From positions 1-64,000 of the forward strand of contig NZ_LIKT01000024.1 of assembly GCF_001294455.1 (NCBI RefSeq): a DNA stretch of 64,000 nucleotides. The letters are read 5' to 3'. This document shows, in pieces, positions 35,815 through 45,085 of this stretch (positions are counted from its first letter, which is position 1; every line of letters starts with the position of its first letter). Origin of the DNA: Phaeobacter sp. 11ANDIMAR09. Its GTDB lineage: Bacteria; Pseudomonadota; Alphaproteobacteria; Rhodobacterales; Rhodobacteraceae. The position numbers and the translations under genes were made by a program. Below the pieces are notes generated by a model, which saw only the letters and a program-made list of their open reading frames with translations, did not search any database and was not told where the DNA came from.

Positions 35815-36506
35815 GGGTTTGTTCCTTCCAGTCGAGCGACCACCGCCATGACGCGGGCCACATGATTTTGGGTTTCTCGGTAAGGGGGTATGCCGCCATA
35901 TTGGTGCACAGCGTCGGGGCCGGCGTTGTAGGCCGCCAAGGCAAGACGCGGATCGCCAAATAGCTCCAGCATCATTGCAAGATAGCGGGCGGAACCATCG
36001 AGGTTCTGCAGCGGATCACGCGGATCGACACCAAGATCGTGGGCTGTTGCTGGCATCAACTGCCCAAGGCCAATGGCCCCTGCACTAGAAACGGCACTTT
36101 GCCGATAGGCGCTTTCAATTTCGATGTTGGCGCGGAAGAGTACGAGCCAGTCTGAAACCGAAAGTCCCGCGCGGCGCAAACCGGGATGGCTACCGTAACG
36201 TTGCGCTGTGGCCTCAATCGCTGAAAGAACGTCCGCACGGGGCAGGGGAGCACGTGGCGCGATGGCGGCTATGCGGATTTCTTCTGTTGCTGCAACAACA
36301 TCAGGCTCGTCAAATATCGCGAGCGCATCGGCCGCCGAGCCTTGGCCTACGCCGTCGTTGTAGTTCCGAGCAAAGCTGTTTTGGGAGTGTGTGGCGGTGA
36401 GCGAGCCATCGCTCTCCATGACCAGAACCATTTGGGCTGCCGCAGGTGGCGCAAGCAGCCAAATGAAGAGTAGGCTAGTCGCTGCTACCTTTGACGGGCG
36501 CTGCAA
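35811..36506 (-). CDS. virB1: VirB1-type lytic transglycosylase
   Basis: About 231 residues, start probably the TTG at 36506 because a signal peptide begins there (VAATSLLFIWLLAPPAAAQ); this overlaps the upstream gene by 32 bases. SLT domain at about 95-220: 'FRANIEIESAYRQSA' carries the catalytic Glu, 'GAIGLGQLMPATA' and 'RLALAAYNAGPDAV' follow. It opens peptidoglycan for T4SS assembly. Second SLT enzyme of this operon. Confidence 0.85.
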   Translation of the reverse strand: MQRPSKVAATSLLFIWLLAPPAAAQMVLVMESDGSLTATHSQNSFARNYNDGVGQGSAADALAIFDEPDVVAATEEIRIAAIAPRAPLPRADVLSAIEATAQRYGSHPGLRRAGLSVSDWLVLFRANIEIESAYRQSAVSSAGAIGLGQLMPATAHDLGVDPRDPLQNLDGSARYLAMMLELFGDPRLALAAYNAGPDAVHQYGGIPPYRETQNHVARVMAVVARLEGTNP

Positions 36507-36822
36507 GCTTGTGCGAGGTGCGATGGCCTTCAAAAAGCGGCACATCGGCGTGAGGGAAACCGATCCCAATGAAGAAGGAGACGACGCCGGTGATCGTTTT
36601 GAATTCGCGGATCTTGATGTCGCTTGTTGTGTTCCGAGCGGTGACCAAGAGCTTTTCCATTCCATCATCCGAAACAGCCCGCATGATCCAGACCCCATAG
36701 TAGCTGGGGCCTTTCTTATGCGCGGACTCTTGGCAGAGGATTTCGGCGTTATAGCCGTCCTCCACGAGTTCGCGGAATCTCGCTTCCGTGACCACATTTG
36801 GTGCTTGTACTTTCCAGTTCAT
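36475..36822 (-). CDS. Hypothetical first gene of the virB operon
   Basis: 115 residues from the ATG at 36822 (MNWKVQAPNVVTEARFREL). Contains 'GYNAEILCQESAHKKG', 'YYGVWIMRAVSDDG' and 'GVVSFFIGIGFPHADVP'. No signal peptide or recognised family. It heads the transfer operon and may be regulatory or accessory. Confidence 0.6.
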   Translation of the reverse strand: MNWKVQAPNVVTEARFRELVEDGYNAEILCQESAHKKGPSYYGVWIMRAVSDDGMEKLLVTARNTTSDIKIREFKTITGVVSFFIGIGFPHADVPLFEGHRTSHKLAAPVKGSSD

Positions 36823-36834
36823 GGCCCGGCTCAC

Positions 36835-36963
36835 GCTTTCTAAAAAGGCGTAACCCTAGGCATTCCTACTTGAAGCCCAGAGATACGATAGTATATTAAC
36901 AACCACAAGATATATTTATGTGTTGCGGCTGTAGTTTAGTTGCGCACCCATTAGGCATGCGTA
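36835..36963. promoter_or_regulatory. Divergent promoter region between the virB operon and the gene at 36964
   Basis: AT-rich. GTATATTA at 36891-36898 and, at 36904-36926, a 23-base sequence whose reverse complement matches 63279-63299 except for two single-base gaps. Both sites lie upstream of transfer-related genes, so a common regulator is likely. Confidence 0.5.
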
Positions 36964-37284
36964 GTGAGTATATTCAAGAAAATATGCGGTTTGAGAAACC
37001 TCCGGTTGTGCGGTTCTACCTTCGCGTGGGTTTTGCTCTTGATTCTTGCATCTGTTGAGTGCGCAGAGGCCGAAACGTGCCTTGCGCCGGTACGGCCGTT
37101 TGTGCCGAACGATTCCCTGGCAATGAGGGAATACGCGGATATCATTCGGCAAGACTTCGAGGTCTATATTCAAGGCATTCAGGACTATTTCCGTTGTTTG
37201 GATAAGGAACGCGCGCGTGCGTTCCAAGAGGCGCGCGAAGTCAGCCAACAGTATCAACTCTTCTTGGACGATGCTTCGCACTGA
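36964..37284 (+). CDS. Small secreted protein divergent from the virB operon
   Basis: 106 residues from a GTG at 36964. Signal peptide at about 15-36 ('STFAWVLLLILASVECAEA'), mature helical part with two cysteines (in ETCLAP and YFRCLDKE). Starts about 140 bp from the virB operon in the opposite direction. Family not recognised; a periplasmic accessory role in transfer is possible from context. Confidence 0.6.
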   Translation: MSIFKKICGLRNLRLCGSTFAWVLLLILASVECAEAETCLAPVRPFVPNDSLAMREYADIIRQDFEVYIQGIQDYFRCLDKERARAFQEAREVSQQYQLFLDDASH

Positions 37285-37334
37285 TTATTCTCCAAACATG
37301 GACACAGACACTAGTACTGAAGCCCAGGGCTCGA

Positions 37335-37355
37335 ATTATCTGAATTTTAGATAAT
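37335..37355 (+). promoter_or_regulatory. Operator-like inverted repeat upstream of the XRE regulator
   Basis: 7-bp perfect arms attatct / agataat with a 7-nt spacer, 42 bases before the GTG at 37397; a further ttctaga half-site lies at 37361. Likely autoregulatory site. Confidence 0.45.
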
Positions 37356-37396
37356 CTATATTCTAGATTAGCCACGCCACAAGAGGTTTGTGACGC

Positions 37397-37654
37397 GTGG
37401 CAAAAACTATCAGAAGCTCAGGACATGAAGCGTTGCGCGAAGCATTGATCGCAGCGAGGAAAGAGGCTGGCTTGACGCAGGCGGACTTGGCAAAAAGGCT
37501 AAAATGCCACCAATCTCTCATCGCTCGATTGGAAAGCGGTCAACGACGGATTGATGTAGTTGAAATGGTCGTGCTTGCGAGAGCAATCAATGTAGGAGCA
37601 AGCGATTTACTGGCCGTTGCAGAGATGGCTACCGACTCCAACCACAGGCTCTAG
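37397..37654 (+). CDS. XRE-family helix-turn-helix regulator
   Basis: 85 residues from a GTG at 37397. The HTH is '[27 protein letters not shown]' region (about 25-52), typical Cro/CI fold, no effector domain. Its stop overlaps the convergent gene at 37651 by 4 bases. It sits between the transfer operon and the catabolic block; targets unknown. Confidence 0.8.
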   Translation: MAKTIRSSGHEALREALIAARKEAGLTQADLAKRLKCHQSLIARLESGQRRIDVVEMVVLARAINVGASDLLAVAEMATDSNHRL

Positions 37655-37857
37655 TATTCTTTCTCATCTGACTGCTTGGGCTCCGGTGATACCGACCGAA
37701 ATTCAAAATCCTTTGGTTTGTCGGTGAGCCACAAGTTTGTTACATCACCGTTTTCCCATTCATAAACCCAGCCAACTGTGCGATTGGATTCTGTATTCAC
37801 GATCTTCGAAATTGCTATCCCTTCCCCTCGGTGTTTGTTCGATTTATCGCCCATCAA
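37651..37857 (-). CDS. Small hypothetical protein
   Basis: 68 residues, ATG at 37857 or the adjacent 37854, with gaggaaaa upstream. '[22 protein letters not shown]' reads as a small beta-rich protein. Convergent with the XRE gene. A gene remnant lies directly upstream on the same strand, so this may be the surviving end of a larger operon. Confidence 0.5.
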   Translation of the reverse strand: MMGDKSNKHRGEGIAISKIVNTESNRTVGWVYEWENGDVTNLWLTDKPKDFEFRSVSPEPKQSDEKEY

Positions 37858-37874
37858 ATTTTTCCTCGTTAGTT

Positions 37875-37964
37875 TTAGGAGTGCAACTCTGCACGGGCTG
37901 GATATTGCGCCCCAAGTAGTCTTTGTGATCGTTCAGCGTCCCGGTTCTTAAAATTTAGGAAGTA
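37875..37964 (-). pseudogene. 3' remnant of a truncated gene
   Basis: Minus-strand frame without a start, ending 'RDAERSQRLLGAQYPARAELHS' and TAA at 37875, just upstream of the 37851-type ribosome site of the next gene. It looks like the 3' end of a gene cut by a rearrangement; no family can be named from 29 residues. Confidence 0.35.
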
Positions 37965-38026
37965 TCAAGCGCAGTCATTTGACGCTCAAGAAGCTCGTTT
38001 CCTAATACGACTTTACGCCGCTGTCT

Positions 38027-38254
38027 TCAGCGAAACCAACTCGACTTTAAATAGAAGCGATGGGGGTCATTGAGCTTGGTCTGGGCATTACTTACAAGGT
38101 CCGTCTGCGCACCCTTTGGCCCGACCCGCACCCAGCGTTTTCCGTGGCCCAAGTCGGTGTCTTCTAGCAAGTCAAAGCCCAGCTTACCCACATAGAATGC
38201 AATGCCCGCATCATAGTCGGGCACCACAATCGCCACGAGGGCAAGATGCTGCAT
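38027..38254 (-). pseudogene. Truncated VOC/glyoxalase-family gene
   Basis: 75 residues. The first 55 are a good VOC N-terminal half: 'LALVAIVVPDYDAGIAFYVGKLGF' region with the first metal His (H3) and 'GKRWVRVGPKGAQTDLV'. After that the sequence stops resembling the family and ends at 38027, about 50 residues short of the usual 125. It lies 3 bp from pyc on the same strand, so pyc-VOC was probably captured as a unit and the end lost at the junction. Confidence 0.7.
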
Positions 38255-38257
38255 GGC

Positions 38258-41200
38258 CTACTCCAGTTCGATCAACAGGTCCTTGGCATCGATCTGTCTG
38301 CCAGCGTTGATATGGACGGCTTTGATGACCGCGTCGCGCTCTGCATGGATGCCGGTCTCCATTTTCATCGCCTCGATGGTCAACAGCAAATCGCCCTCTT
38401 TGACCTCGTTGCCTGCAACGGCAGCAACAGTGGCCACAACGCCGGGCATCGGGGCGCCGATGTGATTGGCGTTGCCTGCTTCGGCCTTGGGGCGCGTGAC
38501 TTTGTCAGCGGCGGCCAACCGGTTCATGACCCGCACGGTGCGCGGCTGACCGTTGAGCTCAAAGAAGACTTTGACCTCGCCGTCCTCGTTGAGCTCGCTG
38601 ACGGCCTGCATCCGGATCTCGAGGGTCTTGCCGGGGTCGATTTCTGCTGTGATCTCTTGACCCGGTTCCATTCCATAAAAGAACGTGGAGGTCGGCAAGG
38701 TGCGCACAGGACCATAGTTGCGATGCCGCCCCATGTAATCGAGGAACACTTTGGGGTACATCAGATAACCGTTCAGGTCTTCGTCATCGACCTCCATCCC
38801 TTCTAGCTGGGCAGAAAGGTCCTTGCGTGCTGCATCCAGATCAACAGGGGGGAGCGAGGCGCCGGGGCGGTCGGTTGTGAATTTCTCGCCTTTGAGAACC
38901 TTTTTCTGGATCGCCTTGGGCCATCCACCGGGGGGCTGACCCAGGCTGCCTTTCATCATGTCCACAACACTGTCGGGGAAAACCACGTCTGTGTCAGGAT
39001 TTTCAACATCTGCCCGCGTCAGGTTTTGGCTGACCATCATCAAGGCCATGTCGCCGACCACTTTGGACGAGGGGGTCACTTTGACGATATCGCCGAACAT
39101 CTGGTTCACATCCGCATAGGTTTGCGCGACCTCGTGCCAGCGGTCCTCAAGCCCCAAACTGCGGGCTTGTGCCTTGAGGTTGGTGAACTGCCCGCCGGGC
39201 ATTTCGTGCAAGTACACTTCGGAGGCAGGGGCCTGAAGGCCGCTCTCGAAGGCCGCATATTGCCCGCGCACCTGTTCCCAGTAGTTGCTAATCTCGCGAA
39301 TAGCGGCCACGTCCAGCCCTGTGTCACGGTCGGTGCCGCGCAGAGCCTCAACAATGGATCCCAATGTCGGCTGCGACGTGTTGCCAGACAGCGCGTCCAT
39401 CGCGGCATCGACGACATCAACGCCAGCGGCGGACGCAGCCAGCACGGTCGCAATCGCCGCGCCTGAGGTGTCATGGGTGTGGAAGTGGATCGGCAGATCC
39501 GTTTCTTCTTTCAGCGCTTTGACCAAAAGCGTGGCCGAGGCGGGTTTCAGCAGGCCAGCCATGTCCTTGAGGCCCAGCACATGTGCGCCTGCGGCCTCCA
39601 GCTCTTTGGCCATGCCGATATAGTATTTCAGGTCATATTTGCTGCGCGATGGATCCAGCAGGTCGCCTGTGTAGCAAATCGAGCCTTCGCAGACCTTGCC
39701 GCTGTCGATCACGGCATCCATCGCGACGCGCATGTTTTCCACCCAGTTAAGGCTGTCGAACACGCGGAATACGTCGACGCCTGTCTCGGCGGCTTGGCGC
39801 ACGAACTCTTGGACGACGTTATCGGGGTAGTTGGTATAGCCGACACCGTTAGAGGCGCGCAGCAGCATTTGGGTCATAATATTCGGCATCACGGCGCGGA
39901 TGTCGCGCAGGCGCTGCCAAGGACATTCTTGCAAGAACCTGTAGGCCACGTCAAAGGTCGCACCGCCCCAGCATTCGACGCTGAACAGCTGGTTCATTTT
40001 GGTGGCATAGGCGGGGGCCGCGTTGATCATGTCGATGGACCGCATACGGGTCGCCAGCAAGGACTGGTGCCCGTCACGCATGGTGGTGTCGGTGATAAGC
40101 AGGTTGGATTGATTGCGCATCCAGTCGACGATGGCCTCGGGTCCTTTGGCATCGAGTAGGGTGCGGGTGCCGTCGGGTACGTCTGTTGTGGGTTTCACAG
40201 GTGGTTTGGCTGGTTTGAGCTCTGCTGCCGGACGCACGCGACCTGCGGTTTCAGGATGGCCGTTGACGGTAATGTCGCCGATATAGCGAAGGATTTTCGT
40301 CGCGCGGTCGCGGCGCTTTTTGAAGTCGAACAGGCTTGGAGTCTCATCAATGAATTTGGTGTGATATTCATTGTTCAAGAACATCGGGTGTTTGAGCAGG
40401 TTTTCCACGAAGGCGATGTTGGTACTGACGCCGCGGACGCGGAATTCACGCAAGGCGCGGTCCATGCGGGCAATCGCCATCTCGGGCGTCGGGGCCTTGG
40501 CGGTCACTTTGGTCAGCAGGCTGTCGTAATAGCGGGTGATGACCGCACCGGAATAGGCCGTGCCGCCGTCCAGACGGATGCCGGGACCTGTGGCGCTGCG
40601 ATAGGTCTGAATGCGGCCATAGTCGGGGATGAAGTTGTTCTGCGGGTCCTCAGTGGTGACACGGCATTGCAGCGCGTGACCATCAAGTGTTACGTCGTAT
40701 TGCGACGCGCAGCCTGTGGCCTCGACCAGTGATTTGCCTTCCGCGATCAGGATTTGAGCGCGCACAATGTCGATGCCGGTGACTTCTTCTGTCACCGTGT
40801 GTTCCACTTGCACGCGGGGGTTTACTTCGATGAAGTAGAATTCGCCGCTGTCCATATCCATGAGGAATTCAACAGTGCCTGCACATTCGTAATTCACATG
40901 CTTACAGATTTTCTTGCCCAGATTGCACAGCTGTTCGCGTTGAGTGCCGGACAGGTAAGGGGCAGGGGCGCGTTCGACCACTTTTTGGTTGCGGCGCTGC
41001 ACGGAACAATCACGTTCCCACAGATGGTAAATCTCGCCGTGGCTGTCGCCGAGGATTTGCACCTCGACGTGGCGGGCGCGCATGATCATCTTTTCCAGAT
41101 AGCCTTCGCCATTGCCAAAGGCGGCCTCAGCCTCGCGGCGACCTTCGCGGACTTTTTCCTCTAGCTCGTCCTCGGACATGATCGGGCGCATCCCGCGACC

Positions 41201-41701
41201 GCCACCGCCCCATGACGCCTTGAGCATCAAGGGATAGCCGACCTCGGCCGCTTCCTTCTTGATCGCGTCCATGTCGTCGCCAAGCACCTCGGTCGCGGGG
41301 ATCACGGGCACGTCCGCCTCCATCGCGACGCGGCGGGCGCTGGCTTTGTCGCCTAGCTTGCGCATGGTCGCCGCTTTGGGACCGATAAAGGTGATGCCGT
41401 TGTTTTCACAGGCATCAACGAAATCGGGGTTCTCGGACAAGAGGCCATAGCCGGGGTGGATGGCATCGGCGCCAGACATCTTGGCCACGCGGATAATTTC
41501 CTCGATCGACAGGTAGGCGGCGACAGGCCCCATGCCCTCGCCAATCCGGTAGGCCTCATCCGCTTTAAATCGGTGCAGGCCCAGCTTGTCCTCTTCTGCG
41601 AAAATCGCGACCGTCTTTTTGCCCATCTCATTGGCAGCTCGCATGATGCGGATGGCGATTTCACCGCGGTTTGCGATCAGGATTTTGGTAAACTCAGTCA
41701 C
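38258..41701 (-). CDS. pyc: Pyruvate carboxylase
   Basis: 1147 residues, full length. Order: biotin carboxylase with ATP-grasp ('KASWGGGGRGM' about 158-168, 'FIEVNPRVQVEHTVTE' about 290), carboxyltransferase of the HMGL type ('DTTMRDGHQSLLATRMR' near 545, Zn-binding 'FHTHD' near 745), and C-terminal biotinyl domain with 'IEAMKMETG' near 1112. Converts pyruvate and bicarbonate to oxaloacetate. The aromatic pathway next door yields pyruvate and acetyl-CoA, so anaplerosis is a sensible role. A strong hairpin separates it from the upstream operon, so it may have its own promoter. Confidence 0.97.
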   Translation of the reverse strand: MTEFTKILIANRGEIAIRIMRAANEMGKKTVAIFAEEDKLGLHRFKADEAYRIGEGMGPVAAYLSIEEIIRVAKMSGADAIHPGYGLLSENPDFVDACENNGITFIGPKAATMRKLGDKASARRVAMEADVPVIPATEVLGDDMDAIKKEAAEVGYPLMLKASWGGGGRGMRPIMSEDELEEKVREGRREAEAAFGNGEGYLEKMIMRARHVEVQILGDSHGEIYHLWERDCSVQRRNQKVVERAPAPYLSGTQREQLCNLGKKICKHVNYECAGTVEFLMDMDSGEFYFIEVNPRVQVEHTVTEEVTGIDIVRAQILIAEGKSLVEATGCASQYDVTLDGHALQCRVTTEDPQNNFIPDYGRIQTYRSATGPGIRLDGGTAYSGAVITRYYDSLLTKVTAKAPTPEMAIARMDRALREFRVRGVSTNIAFVENLLKHPMFLNNEYHTKFIDETPSLFDFKKRRDRATKILRYIGDITVNGHPETAGRVRPAAELKPAKPPVKPTTDVPDGTRTLLDAKGPEAIVDWMRNQSNLLITDTTMRDGHQSLLATRMRSIDMINAAPAYATKMNQLFSVECWGGATFDVAYRFLQECPWQRLRDIRAVMPNIMTQMLLRASNGVGYTNYPDNVVQEFVRQAAETGVDVFRVFDSLNWVENMRVAMDAVIDSGKVCEGSICYTGDLLDPSRSKYDLKYYIGMAKELEAAGAHVLGLKDMAGLLKPASATLLVKALKEETDLPIHFHTHDTSGAAIATVLAASAAGVDVVDAAMDALSGNTSQPTLGSIVEALRGTDRDTGLDVAAIREISNYWEQVRGQYAAFESGLQAPASEVYLHEMPGGQFTNLKAQARSLGLEDRWHEVAQTYADVNQMFGDIVKVTPSSKVVGDMALMMVSQNLTRADVENPDTDVVFPDSVVDMMKGSLGQPPGGWPKAIQKKVLKGEKFTTDRPGASLPPVDLDAARKDLSAQLEGMEVDDEDLNGYLMYPKVFLDYMGRHRNYGPVRTLPTSTFFYGMEPGQEITAEIDPGKTLEIRMQAVSELNEDGEVKVFFELNGQPRTVRVMNRLAAADKVTRPKAEAGNANHIGAPMPGVVATVAAVAGNEVKEGDLLLTIEAMKMETGIHAERDAVIKAVHINAGRQIDAKDLLIELE

Positions 41702-41729
41702 TTTGTTCGTTGCCTTCTAATCGCACAGA

Positions 41730-41763
41730 CACAGGGCCCCAAGAAACGCCTTGGGACCCTGTG
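41730..41763 (-). terminator. Strong hairpin at the end of the amn operon
   Basis: 14-bp stem with one mismatch (cacagggccccaag / cttgggaccctgtg) and a 6-nt loop, between the peroxiredoxin stop (41782) and the pyc start. No T-run; probably terminator or mRNA-end protector. Confidence 0.6.
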
Positions 41764-41781
41764 CTTGGTTCTATGGTAAGT

Positions 41782-42339
41782 TTATGCGTTGGCCGAAAAC
41801 GGGTTCGACTGCTTAAGATGCTCTAGAATATTCTCAGGGCTGCTTTCGCCGTAAGGGTCGCTTTCACAGTTGTCTTCAAAGCCAGGCTCTTCGAACCACG
41901 CAGCGATTACGCCGTCATCAACAAGAGCGGCGTAGCGCCAACTACGCAGGCCAAACCCTAAGTTGTCTTTCTGGACAAGCATACCGATCTTGCGGGTAAA
42001 TTCTCCGGAACCGTCGGGAATAACCTTGACGTTAGCGACACCTTGCCCTGCGGCCCATTTATTCATGACAAATGCGTCGTTGACTGACAGGCAATATATA
42101 TCTTGGACGCCTTGATCGGTGAACTGCTGGGCCAGTTCTTCGAAACCAGGGAGCTGGTAGGTCGAGCAAGTGGGAGTAAAGGCCCCAGGCAGTGAAAAGA
42201 GAATTGCACGCCTGCCTCCAAAATAGTCTTGCGTTGTTTTGTCTGCCCAAGTGTAGGGGTTTTCGCCTTCAATGTCTTCGTCACGAACGCGCGTGCGAAA
42301 CGTTACATTGGGCAATGTCATACCGATGCGGGACATCAA
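41782..42339 (-). CDS. Prx5-type peroxiredoxin
   Basis: 185 residues. 'FSLPGAFTPTCSTYQLPGFEE' carries the peroxidatic Cys with the TxxC motif near residue 60; 'LVQKDNLGFGLRSWRYAALV' is the conserved Prx5 core. Reduces hydrogen or organic peroxides. Last gene of the amn operon, 12 bp after amnE: it may protect the oxygen-sensitive Fe(II) dioxygenase or deal with aminophenol auto-oxidation (inference). Confidence 0.88.
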   Translation of the reverse strand: MMSRIGMTLPNVTFRTRVRDEDIEGENPYTWADKTTQDYFGGRRAILFSLPGAFTPTCSTYQLPGFEELAQQFTDQGVQDIYCLSVNDAFVMNKWAAGQGVANVKVIPDGSGEFTRKIGMLVQKDNLGFGLRSWRYAALVDDGVIAAWFEEPGFEDNCESDPYGESSPENILEHLKQSNPFSANA

Positions 42340-42351
42340 TGTTCTCCGTGC

Positions 42352-43116
42352 TTAGCTGGTAGTTTGAAAGGAAACGTGACCCAAATTTTGGACCATTGTC
42401 CGAAATGATTGGCCGGGTGAAAGGGGAAGCGCCTCAGTCGCGGCACCTGCCAAAAGGATGTCACCTTCCTTGAGGCTGTGGCCCCACTTTGCGAGCATAC
42501 GGGAAGCTGCAATAAGGGAGCGAACTGGATTTCCCAAGATGGCAGCCGAGGATCCCACAGCACGCGTGCTGCCGTCGACTTCGACCACCATGCCAAGGTT
42601 CGAGATGTCTGTGTCAGGGTTGTACCGATTGCCCAAGACAAATTTTGAGGCAGAGGTGTTGTCGGCAATGACGTCGCTCAACGAAAACTTGAAATTGGCA
42701 TAGCGGCTATCGATGATCTCAATGGCAGGGCAGATGTATTCAACTGCAGCCATCGCTTGCGCTGCACTAACATCACCCGAAAGCGTCTTTCCCATGATGA
42801 ATGCAATTTCCGGTTCGGCACGAGGATGAACATTCCCAGCCAAGGCAAGCTCGTCTCCATCCGATATTTGCATTGCGTCGGTCAGGTGACCCCAGATCAC
42901 CTCATCGACACCAACTTGTTTCATCTTTGCTTTGCTGGTCAGACCCATTTTGAAACCAACGGGCTGTTCGCCACGCGACCGGCGCAACGCCATCGAGAGG
43001 CTTTGAACGGCATAGGCTTCTTCTACGGACATTTCCTGCTCGTTAGAGAATTGGGGGATTGCTTTTCCGGTCGTCGCCGCTTGGTCGAGTTTTTGTGCAA
43101 TTTTCTCGAGGCTCAT
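42352..43116 (-). CDS. amnE: 4-oxalocrotonate (2-oxohex-3-enedioate) decarboxylase
   Basis: 254 residues of the hydratase/decarboxylase family. '[17 protein letters not shown]' and '[19 protein letters not shown]' follow the decarboxylase branch (DmpH/NahK type) rather than the hydratase branch. Removes CO2 from the product of the deaminase to give 2-oxopent-4-enoate, normally in a complex with the hydratase. Overlaps amnG by 4 bases. Confidence 0.85.
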   Translation of the reverse strand: MSLEKIAQKLDQAATTGKAIPQFSNEQEMSVEEAYAVQSLSMALRRSRGEQPVGFKMGLTSKAKMKQVGVDEVIWGHLTDAMQISDGDELALAGNVHPRAEPEIAFIMGKTLSGDVSAAQAMAAVEYICPAIEIIDSRYANFKFSLSDVIADNTSASKFVLGNRYNPDTDISNLGMVVEVDGSTRAVGSSAAILGNPVRSLIAASRMLAKWGHSLKEGDILLAGAATEALPLSPGQSFRTMVQNLGHVSFQTTS

Positions 43117-44138
43117 TGGCTCAATTCCTTTTCTTTTTCTTTGACGAGATCGAGCGCGACATCGACAATCATGTCCTCTTGGCCCCCAACCATTCTGCGG
43201 CGGCCTAGCTCAACCAGAATTTCGCGCGTATCAATGCCGTAGGTTTCTGATGCACGTTCTGCGTGGCGCAGGAAGCTGGAATAGACACCGGCATAGCCAA
43301 GCGTCATCGTTTCGCGGTCTACGCGCACAGGGCGGTCTTGAAGTGGGCGCACCAGTTCTTCGGCGGCGTCTTGTAGTTTGAATAGATCGCAGCTGTGTTC
43401 CCAGCCATATAGGTCGGCAACGGCGATAAAGGCTTCAAGTGGGCAATTGCCAGCACCTGCGCCCATCCCTGCAAGCGAGGCATCAACGCGCGTCGCCCCG
43501 TTTTCGACAGCAACAACCGAGTTGGCCACGCCAAGAGACAGGTTCTCATGCATGTGAGCTCCAAACTGTGTCCTGGGCTTTAGGGCAGATTTGTAAGCTT
43601 CAAAACGGTCTTTGACGCCGGTCATGGTTAGCCCGCCACCGGAATCCGTGACATAGATACAATCCGCGCCGTAGTCTTCCATTTTGACGGCTTCAGTTGC
43701 CAGCACATCAGGTGCGGTCATATGGGCCATCATCAGGAAGCCCGAGACATCCAAACCCATCTCTTTGGCTGCGGATATATGCTGGGCTGAAACGTCGGCT
43801 TCGGTCGAGTGCGTAGCAATGCGCACGGATTGCACACCATTGTCGCGCGCGCGTTTCAGGTCTTCAATCGTGCCAATACCGGGCAGAAGAAGGGTTGTGA
43901 GCTTCGCGCGCTTACAGACCTTTGCAGCGGCAAGAATCCACGCCTCATCCGTATGCGCGCCAAAGCCGTAGTTGAACGTGGACCCGGTAAGCCCGTCTCC
44001 ATGCGCTACTTCGATGGCGTCGACGCCTGCTTCGTCTAAAGCTTCTGCAATCGCGCGCACATGACCCAGATCATATTGGTGCCGAACGGCATGCATACCA
44101 TCGCGCAACGTAACATCTTGAATATATAACTTTTTCAT
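43113..44138 (-). CDS. amnG: 4-hydroxy-2-oxovalerate aldolase
   Basis: 341 residues, DmpG/HMGL-like TIM barrel: '[13 protein letters not shown]' (near 9-21, catalytic His and metal Asp), 'VTDSGG' near 164, '[15 protein letters not shown]' near 195 with the metal histidines. Splits 4-hydroxy-2-oxovalerate into pyruvate and acetaldehyde. Directly after the partner dehydrogenase gene, as in all dmp/amn-type operons, where the two form a channelling complex. Confidence 0.95.
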   Translation of the reverse strand: MKKLYIQDVTLRDGMHAVRHQYDLGHVRAIAEALDEAGVDAIEVAHGDGLTGSTFNYGFGAHTDEAWILAAAKVCKRAKLTTLLLPGIGTIEDLKRARDNGVQSVRIATHSTEADVSAQHISAAKEMGLDVSGFLMMAHMTAPDVLATEAVKMEDYGADCIYVTDSGGGLTMTGVKDRFEAYKSALKPRTQFGAHMHENLSLGVANSVVAVENGATRVDASLAGMGAGAGNCPLEAFIAVADLYGWEHSCDLFKLQDAAEELVRPLQDRPVRVDRETMTLGYAGVYSSFLRHAERASETYGIDTREILVELGRRRMVGGQEDMIVDVALDLVKEKEKELSQ

Positions 44139-44139
44139 T

Positions 44140-45081
44140 TCAAGCGGCCTCCACCCAGTTGCGTTTTACGACAATACGTTCGGCTGTTTTCATCGCAGCC
44201 GAAGTCATAATGTCGAGGTTTCCCGCATAGGCGGGCAGGTAATGTGCAGCCCCTTCGACCTCTAGAAAGATTGAGACTTTCAAGCCGGTGAAGGCTTCGT
44301 CCATTTCAGGAATGCGAAGCGGGGAATTGTCGCCGATACGTTCAAACTGTACGTCCTGCTTGAGGCGATAACCTGGAACATAGCTTTGAACCGCCTCGAC
44401 CATATCTAGGACCGATTTGCGGATCGCGTCTTGGTCTGCGTCATCACACAGGCAAAAGACGGTATCGCGCATGATCAGGGGTGGTTCGGCTGGATTGAGG
44501 ACAATAATGGCCTTGCCCCGACGCGCGCCACCGATTTTTTCGATCGCTTCGGCCGTGGTCTCGGTAAACTCATCGATATTTGCCCGCGTTCCGGGGCCAG
44601 CCGATTTGGAGGAGATCGAAGCAACAATCTCACCGTAGTGGACAGGGCTGACGCGGTTGACGGCAGCCACCATAGGGATAGTCGCTTGCCCACCACAGGT
44701 CACCATATTCACGTTGGGCGCGTCGAGGTTGTCGTCAATATTTACGGGCGGAATTGTATAGGGTCCGATGGCTGCAGGAGTCAGGTCAATCACCTGCTTG
44801 CCATCCGCAATCAGCGCCTCGGTGTGTTTCAGGTGAGCGCCCGCAGATGTGGCGTCAAACACGACCCGAATACCGGTGTAGCCGGGGAGGGCCCTTAACC
44901 CTTCAAGTCCTTCGTGGGTGGTGGCGACACCCATACGCTCTGCGCGGGCGAGCCCATCGCTTTTGGGATCGATCCCAACCATTGCGCCCATCTCAAGGAC
45001 ATCTGACGTGCGCAGTATCTTAATCATCAAATCGGTTCCGATATTTCCCGACCCAATGATCGCGCATTTTATCTTGCTCAT
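44140..45081 (-). CDS. amnH: Acetaldehyde dehydrogenase (acylating)
   Basis: 313 residues from the ATG at 45081 with ggagtaag upstream. '[17 protein letters not shown]' is the NAD-binding motif and '[11 protein letters not shown]' holds the catalytic Cys near residue 130 (DmpF pattern). Turns acetaldehyde plus CoA into acetyl-CoA. Partner of amnG, 1 bp apart. Confidence 0.95.
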   Translation of the reverse strand: MSKIKCAIIGSGNIGTDLMIKILRTSDVLEMGAMVGIDPKSDGLARAERMGVATTHEGLEGLRALPGYTGIRVVFDATSAGAHLKHTEALIADGKQVIDLTPAAIGPYTIPPVNIDDNLDAPNVNMVTCGGQATIPMVAAVNRVSPVHYGEIVASISSKSAGPGTRANIDEFTETTAEAIEKIGGARRGKAIIVLNPAEPPLIMRDTVFCLCDDADQDAIRKSVLDMVEAVQSYVPGYRLKQDVQFERIGDNSPLRIPEMDEAFTGLKVSIFLEVEGAAHYLPAYAGNLDIMTSAAMKTAERIVVKRNWVEAA

Positions 45082-45085
45082 GATC

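Noticed and set aside
38258-41779. Long plus-strand frames opposite pyc (for example 39473-40159)
   Set aside because: High-GC antisense shadows of the pyruvate carboxylase gene, without ribosome sites.
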